Shown here in pieces: positions 58,554 through 64,000 of a DNA stretch of 64,000 nucleotides. The translations under genes were made by a program, and so were the position numbers. Numbering within the stretch: position 1 is the first letter of the stretch; each line of letters begins with the position of its first letter. This DNA is from Ciborinia camelliae. Taxonomy: Eukaryota > Ascomycota > Leotiomycetes > Helotiales > Sclerotiniaceae. The DNA lies in contig JANPYM010000005.1 of NCBI GenBank assembly GCA_025890175.1, positions 1,068,440 through 1,132,439 of the forward strand, written 5' to 3'. Below the pieces are notes generated by a model. The model worked only from the letters and a program-made list of their open reading frames with translations, searched no databases and had not been told where the DNA came from.

Positions 58554-59648
58554 ATGCGTTCCTTTGCGATCATTTCCTTGGTGGCTTCCATGCTAGGAGG
58601 CGTCTCTGCCAGTCCTACCTTGATCAACCGTGCAGTTTCATACAACCGAACAGTTGCCCCAGCTGGCGCAGTTGTCGTTGATGCGACTGGTGAGATTGCT
58701 GGATCCTACACTACATTCCAAGAAGGTGTAAACGCTTTATCCGCCACCACCACCGAGGCTCAACACCTTTTCGTTGCTCCAGGTACCTACTTCGAGCAAG
58801 TCTACCTCCCAGCTCTCGTAGGAAACCTTACAATCCAAGGTTACACCGAAGATGCCCGTACCTACTCTGGTAACGAAGTAACCCTTACCTACAACCTCGC
58901 TCTCATCAACACCACATCTGATGATTTGACCGCCACTTTCCGTGCCCACAACAACAACACCAAAGTGTACAACCTCAACATCAAGAACACTTTCGGCCAC
59001 ATCAACAGCGACGGTCAAAACCTCGCTCTCTCCTCCTACGCCACCAACGTTGGTTTCTACGCTTCCCAATTCTGGGGATACCAAGACACCGTCCTTGCTG
59101 AGAACGGTTACCAACTCTACTCTAAATGCCTCATCGTCGGTGCTATCGATTTCATCTTCGGCGAGAGAGCTCTCGCTTGGTTCGAAAACAACGATATCCG
59201 AACCATTGCCAGTGGAGCCATCACCGCCTCGGGACGTACTAGCGCTGCTATCAACTCCTGGTACGTGATCAACAACTCGAACATTGCCAACATCAACAGC
59301 AGTGTCGCCACAAACACCAACTATCTCGGAAGACCATGGAGAAGCTTCGCACGAGTTGTTTTCCAAAACAGTTACTTGGGTACCAACATCAAGGCCGCAG
59401 GATGGGAAACCTGGTCCTCCACTACGTCAAACACTGGCAATGTTACTTTCGGAGAGTAAGCTTTTCACCCACCCCCTAAACTTTTACTTTCTTACTAATC
59501 AATCCATAGATACAACAACGATGGACCAGGAAGCTCATTGACAGCCAGAGCCAGCTTCAGCACTGCTTTGTCTTCCGCCATTGATATTACCACCGTGTTG
59601 GGCTCCGACTACACCAGCGAGTTCTACTACGATGCCAGCTACATGTAA
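58554..59648 (+). CDS. Secreted pectin methylesterase (CE8)
   Basis: Removes methyl esters from pectin (EC 3.1.1.11), making it accessible to polygalacturonases and lyases during plant tissue breakdown; extracellular. Exons 58554-59455 and 59510-59648 (54-nt intron, GTAAGC..TAG) give about 346 residues. Signal peptide about residues 1-19. Right-handed beta-helix family motifs are in order: the QDT motif with Asp178, the GAIDFIFG motif with Asp199, and LGRPW with Arg260 and Trp262. Several N-x-S/T sites are present. The gene is intact. Like the GH5 enzyme at 33.7 kb, it points to a plant-attacking lifestyle. Confidence 0.95.
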
Positions 59649-61084
59649 AGTGTAGTCCGCAAGCTATTATTTGGCTCTGGCCCTCTCGATCGTCACACGT
59701 CGACTCAAGGCTCGATCAAATACCGGCCTTGAACTTTTAATAATTAATGCCTCTTCCGTGAAAGCGAAACTCAAAGGAGAGCGTGTATCTTGGGAGTGTA
59801 AATACTAAACACAATGCACATGACATACCGATGTAATATATATATTTAATGAGAAATGTTGATGATGCGATAATTCGTTTCTGGTCTGGCTGATGATGAA
59901 TCAATGTGACCATGAGATGAGATGAACTCTAATACATGTTTAACTATGAGCCGCCTGCACAAAAGATAGCATCCAGTATTTGAAATTAACAGGAACATCT
60001 TCCATTATCACCGAACTAATCTGGATCAAAAGCGCTTAATCTCCATAAATTTTTACTTGACATCTATCAACTTGATTTGCATTACTTTGTTTTCGATTCC
60101 CCGAATAGTGAAGCTAGAACTATACAAGCAACTTACAGCATCTAGTATCTGCAAACCCCAAACCCCTTTAAAACGAGTTATTCTCTTCATTTGCAACCAG
60201 AAGATGATACTATGATTCGATTTCTCCAACTCTCTCCTTAATATTCATCATACAGGATGATCTTTCCTTGCCGCCCATTAACTTCCACCCTTCAGATGAA
60301 ACCGTATATAGTGTCTTTCGTGATGTTTTATATTTGATATTAGTCTAGACTTATAATAAAGTTTAATACTTTATATTCCGTGTTGATCATAAACATCATC
60401 ATTATTTTTGAAGCCAATTAGCCGTTTATCCTAAATCTCTAAAAGAAAAATACATTCAAAAGCTTTTCATACATTAAACTCTTTTATTATTTTTTCAACC
60501 CATGAATTATATAGTAGAATCAAAATCAGGATTGGTGCATCGAGATTTCGAACTTCCTCTTCTTTTATACTCTTCTGCCACTTATTATTATATTCTCTTA
60601 CATGTAACCAAGAAGTATTTCTGTAGCGTAAAACCTTTTTTCATTAAACACATTTTGCAATAAGGAAATGTCTTCTTCTTAACCAATTAATACGGTGTAT
60701 ATATATTTCCCCCATCTAGCTATCATCACATCCCCAACTTCCAAGCATTTTTCAGGTAACTTGAAATACTAGGGGGTGATGGGACGGTGGATTCTGATAG
60801 ACTTGGGATTGAGAGGTGGAAGTCAAGTTTGAGGTCATGGTTGAGGGGATTGGAAAAAAAAGGGGGGGCGGTGCCACTGGATAAACGGGAAAGGAGGACC
60901 CCATTCTCATCTTGAAAAATGAGTGCTGAAGGTCATTGTTTGCGTTGGACTGTCTGGAGAGACTCACACTCATTCTCGTGAATGTCGGTGGGCTAAGACG
61001 CCATAGTAGAGATGATTCTGAGTATACGCATCTAGAGCAAATAGAGTGGAAAGTGGATAACATCCGAGTAACTTGAAGACCTCT
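59649..61084. other. Convergent 3' intergenic region
   Basis: No gene recognised; strongly AT-rich between about 60300 and 60700. The neighbouring genes converge on this stretch. Confidence 0.65.
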
Positions 61085-62275
61085 TCATTGAGTATCTGGC
61101 GGCAACTCTTCTCTAACCCTCTTCACACCCCTCCTAGGCGCCGCCGCAACCCCCACAAAACTCGCCACCCAATCTCTCACCCTCTTCACCTTCGCCAACT
61201 GTACATCCATCTCCCGTCCCTCAAAATCTCTCTTTCCATAACACCCTCCAACATCTCCCCTATCAATCCTGTCCCGATACAATAACCAACACTTCGTCAT
61301 ATCCTTCCTCAAACTCTGTCCATGAACCTGTTTCCTAAAACTTCCTAACGCTACATTTCTCATCAACACAATATCCTGTACCCTCAAACTCCCCAGAACC
61401 TCCTTCACTTCCTCTTTTCCCTTCCCCGATAACCAGAAATTGATTGAGAAGCCACTTTTCGTTTCATCGCCGACTAATATCTCAACTAGCGATACGTCGC
61501 CCCCTCTTCTAGTATCGATCGCTCTCGGTTCCGAGATAGAAATAATGCCTACGATGAGATTGACCGTCATGGTTTGCGGTACTATTGAAGAGAGATATTG
61601 GGCATGCGGAATATCTTTTAAATTTGTCAAGTGACCTGCTACTGGAATTTGAATATTTTCTACATTTTCCCCAGATTGTGGAAAGAGAGATTGGGAATCA
61701 TATATTGAGCCCGATGTTGAGAAAGATGTACCGGTATCAGAACTTGAAATCGAGGTGAAGGAATCATGGGGGGCGATTTGAGAGGAGGGAATATCGGCGT
61801 GGATAGCGTAGGAATATTCGTAGAATTGAGAGAGGGTTTCATTTACAGGTTCCCGATCATGGTTGTTATCATGATGGATAGAAATATGTGAATTGAAATT
61901 TAGTGATTGAGATTGTGATTGGGACTGCGAGAGAAAAGATGTAGTGGAGAAGAAATCGAGAGCATGGTGGTTTTTGTAAAGTGGTTGATAAGCGTGATCT
62001 TGAGAGACTCCCGTGGTGAGATGTTGACGTTCGAGAGGAAGTTCGCGCCAGTCGGCATTCGGGGTAGTGGTGGAGAGTATGGATTCCAATCCTATGCTCG
62101 TAGTATTATTATTCCGTGGTGCGGAGCTCGGATATGAACCAGGAAGATGCAGATGCAGATGCAGATGCAGGAATTGGATGAAAGGTTCTGTGAAGTTATT
62201 CAGAAGTTGTGATTCGTCCCAATTAAGTGACGTTGATGTAGGTGCTCCTGCGAGAAATATGATTTTGGGTGGCAT
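61085..62275 (-). CDS. Unrecognised protein with possible OB-fold-like C-terminal domain
   Basis: About 396 residues, single exon, ATG at 62275. The N-terminus (IIFLAGAPTSTSLNWDESQL, then TEPFIQFLH) looks conserved, followed by a microsatellite-encoded HLHLHLHL run. The middle is Ser/Gln/His-rich and probably disordered (SQSQSQSQSLNF). Residues 235-345 are a beta-rich domain (MTVNLIVGIISISEPRAID, SLVEILVGDETKSGFSINFW, VQDIVLMRNVALGSF), whose strand pattern recalls an OB fold used in DNA or RNA binding. The C-terminus is basic (RRGVKRVREELP). A nucleic-acid-binding role is inference only. Confidence 0.72.
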   Translation of the reverse strand: MPPKIIFLAGAPTSTSLNWDESQLLNNFTEPFIQFLHLHLHLHLPGSYPSSAPRNNNTTSIGLESILSTTTPNADWRELPLERQHLTTGVSQDHAYQPLYKNHHALDFFSTTSFLSQSQSQSQSLNFNSHISIHHDNNHDREPVNETLSQFYEYSYAIHADIPSSQIAPHDSFTSISSSDTGTSFSTSGSIYDSQSLFPQSGENVENIQIPVAGHLTNLKDIPHAQYLSSIVPQTMTVNLIVGIISISEPRAIDTRRGGDVSLVEILVGDETKSGFSINFWLSGKGKEEVKEVLGSLRVQDIVLMRNVALGSFRKQVHGQSLRKDMTKCWLLYRDRIDRGDVGGCYGKRDFEGREMDVQLAKVKRVRDWVASFVGVAAAPRRGVKRVREELPPDTQ

Positions 62276-62949
62276 GGTTATTACCTGGAGATGGTGTTAG
62301 TGTTATTAGTGTTAGTGTTGTGTTATGTTATGTTATGTTATATGTAATCAATCATGTGAGATGAAGTGGATATTGCAGATATGGAGATCCATTTGATTGA
62401 TATTATTCAAGGAATTCGGGACCGAAAGGGGTTGCGTTGAGTTGCGCTTCCTCGAAAGAAATCACAGCACCAATCATATTCACTGAATTGATGCCGTATG
62501 GATTGAATACGCGCAATACGGATATAAGAAAATGCCGACGGTGAATTATTTCTAAGCTTCCAAGAGGTATATATAGTAAGTAGCATGCCAGTATGACTCA
62601 GACAATAATAATACAATACAATATAATATAAAATATAAGAGCGACCAAAAAATATTGAGCCCTTTCATTTATTTCTGTCTTCTGTCGTCTGTCTTCTGCA
62701 TTCCGCAACTTCAAATTCATATATTACCTAATCATCGTTCGTACTGTTGTTGTTACCATTCCGAAGCGACTTATTGATCGAAATCAATCAATCACGAGCC
62801 ACCTGGGCATCTGATAAAATCTAAAACGGATCTGATAAGATCCACGTTGCTCGGCACGCTCGGTTTACAATTCCGTGTATTCACCGGACTATGACGATTA
62901 GCTGACAGCCAATCACCATCAAGTATACGTCGTACTCAAGCCCCACAAA
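62276..62949. promoter_or_regulatory. Divergent promoter region
   Basis: Lies between two divergent genes. It holds a GTTAT/GTTAGT microsatellite near 62298-62345. No gene seen. Confidence 0.6.
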
Positions 62950-64000
62950 ATGTCTAGTGATGGAAATAAAATTGGTAGCGATACCACCAGACTCGGGATT
63001 GCGTCCGCTGCGCGCAAGAAGAAAAATATGACTTCAACTTTCAAGTCTTTTCTTAATTCTGCAAAGCAAACCATCTCCGGGCAATCCACTCCAATTCCAG
63101 GGACTCCATCCGAAAATACACCAATCGAGAAAATATTCCCAAAAGTTGATCCGGCTGTGGATGGAGACGATTGCGATCATGATTGCGCATCATGTCATGT
63201 AAAATACCCAAAGGGCTTCAAAATAGATGAAGATGATGAGTTATATGGCCATGTCAAAGGCTGGAGTACACATATTTTAGTTGCGACAGGAAAGTCGGAT
63301 TGGGTGAGGGATGTTGCGGATGAGAAGGGGAGTGTCATGCAAGCAATCGACCACGGTTCTGTCAAACCAAGCAATGGGGTTAGTTATCTTGCCTCTATCA
63401 AATACCATCTACTATCATGTTTTGAGACATGCTGATGATCCACCATAGAAGCTTATGCTCTCAGCCTCGAATATCCCCACTCCTTCGCATTCTGTCGATT
63501 ACTCGCAGCCTACGACTGTTATTCTATTGCCTGCATTTGTCGTCATTGAGAACGTTACTCCACAATCGGTACCAACTCTGATAACAGAGTTCATCAACAA
63601 AGCACCTACCAATATGACACCTCTTGAACCTATTTCGATACCCAAATCCCTCCCCGACCCTCTTCCATCCGCAGAACAACTTACATCTCGACCATCACCG
63701 CACCGAGCGCTTATCCTCCTCTGTTCACAGAAAACTCGAGATGCAAGATGTGGGCAGAGTGCGCCGTTACTGAGGAAAGAATTTGAGAGGCATCTGAGAC
63801 CACTTGGACTTTCCCGAGATCTCGACGATGATAGACCAGGAGGGGTTGGCATATACTTTATATCGCACGTTGGAGGACATAAATATAGTGCAAACGTCAT
63901 GATCTACCGAAGAGCTGACGCGTTTGGATTGGATGCTGTTGAGAGAGCAAAGACAGATGAAGACATTATGCCGTCGAAACTTGTGCCGGGAGAAGATGAG
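62950..64000 (+). CDS. AIM32/sucrase-ferredoxin-like protein (5' part)
   Basis: Member of the sucrase/ferredoxin-like family that includes yeast AIM32, a thioredoxin-like ferredoxin-fold protein of mitochondria. Exons 62950-63378 and 63449 to beyond the window end (70-nt intron, GTTAGT..TAG, phase 0). Family cues: an N-terminal Cys cluster (DDCDHDCASCHVKYPKGF), the segment GHVKGWSTHILVATGKSDW, a later Cys pair (LCSQKTRDARCG) and the metal-cluster motif HVGGHKYSANVMIY. The frame is still open at 64000 (EDIMPSKLVPGEDE), so the C-terminus is missing only because the window ends. Basic residues near the start could serve mitochondrial import. Confidence 0.85.

Noticed and set aside
1..64000. CRISPR arrays, rRNA genes, bacterial operons or phage
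   Set aside because: Spliced eukaryotic genes throughout; no regularly spaced repeats with unique spacers and no rRNA-like sequence were seen.

Overview
The window is nuclear DNA of a filamentous ascomycete. Genes are short and split by 49-135 nt introns with GT..AG ends and CTAAC/TACTAAC-type branch sites. Products are typical of Pezizomycotina: a NACHT_N-type STAND receptor, secreted plant cell-wall enzymes, a BTB protein and a peroxisomal thiolase. A plant-associated leotiomycete of the Sclerotiniaceae (Botrytis/Sclerotinia type) fits best, but that is inference from gene content and from the CCTAGG/TAGG-rich intergenic texture. No database was consulted.

Layout. 1-5.9 kb is gene-poor and full of microsatellites, with one long perfect hairpin. 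5.9-18 kb is a conserved housekeeping block: glycerol kinase (GUT1), the pre-mRNA 3'-end endonuclease YSH1/CPSF73 (minus strand), TFIID subunit TAF4 (divergent from YSH1), and an NRAMP metal transporter. 18.5-22.8 kb holds a fungal NLR (NACHT_N, NB-ARC-like NTPase, TPRs). 22.8-33.7 kb is accessory: an AT-rich repeat pair with RIP-like differences, twin hairpins, a small secreted or anchored protein, decayed exons including a G-protein alpha-subunit fragment, and a BTB gene that appears frame-broken. At 33.7 kb is a secreted GH5 endoglucanase.

The most unusual part is 36.9-47.4 kb. Six genes there (five on +, one on -) carry a shared ~150-residue alpha/beta domain that I do not recognise. Four are about 190-residue single-domain proteins, one is a divergent acidic-tailed protein, and one has two tandem copies of the domain followed by an F-box start. 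After a peroxisomal 3-ketoacyl-CoA thiolase (48.4-49.9 kb) comes a second local expansion: one RING-finger relic and three intact RING genes (50.8-55.6 kb). The two expansions are nearly adjacent and both point to ubiquitin ligation, one by F-box and one by RING. This is the best candidate for an undescribed system, but the functional link is inference. The right end has a pectin methylesterase (58.5 kb), an unrecognised conserved-looking protein (61-62.3 kb) and the 5' part of an AIM32/sucrase-ferredoxin-like gene that runs off the window.

How they relate. GUT1 and the thiolase serve glycerol and fatty-acid use. GH5 and the methylesterase attack plant cell walls. YSH1 and TAF4 share one bidirectional promoter. 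The accessory block between 18 and 56 kb looks like fast-evolving, duplication-prone territory between conserved genes.
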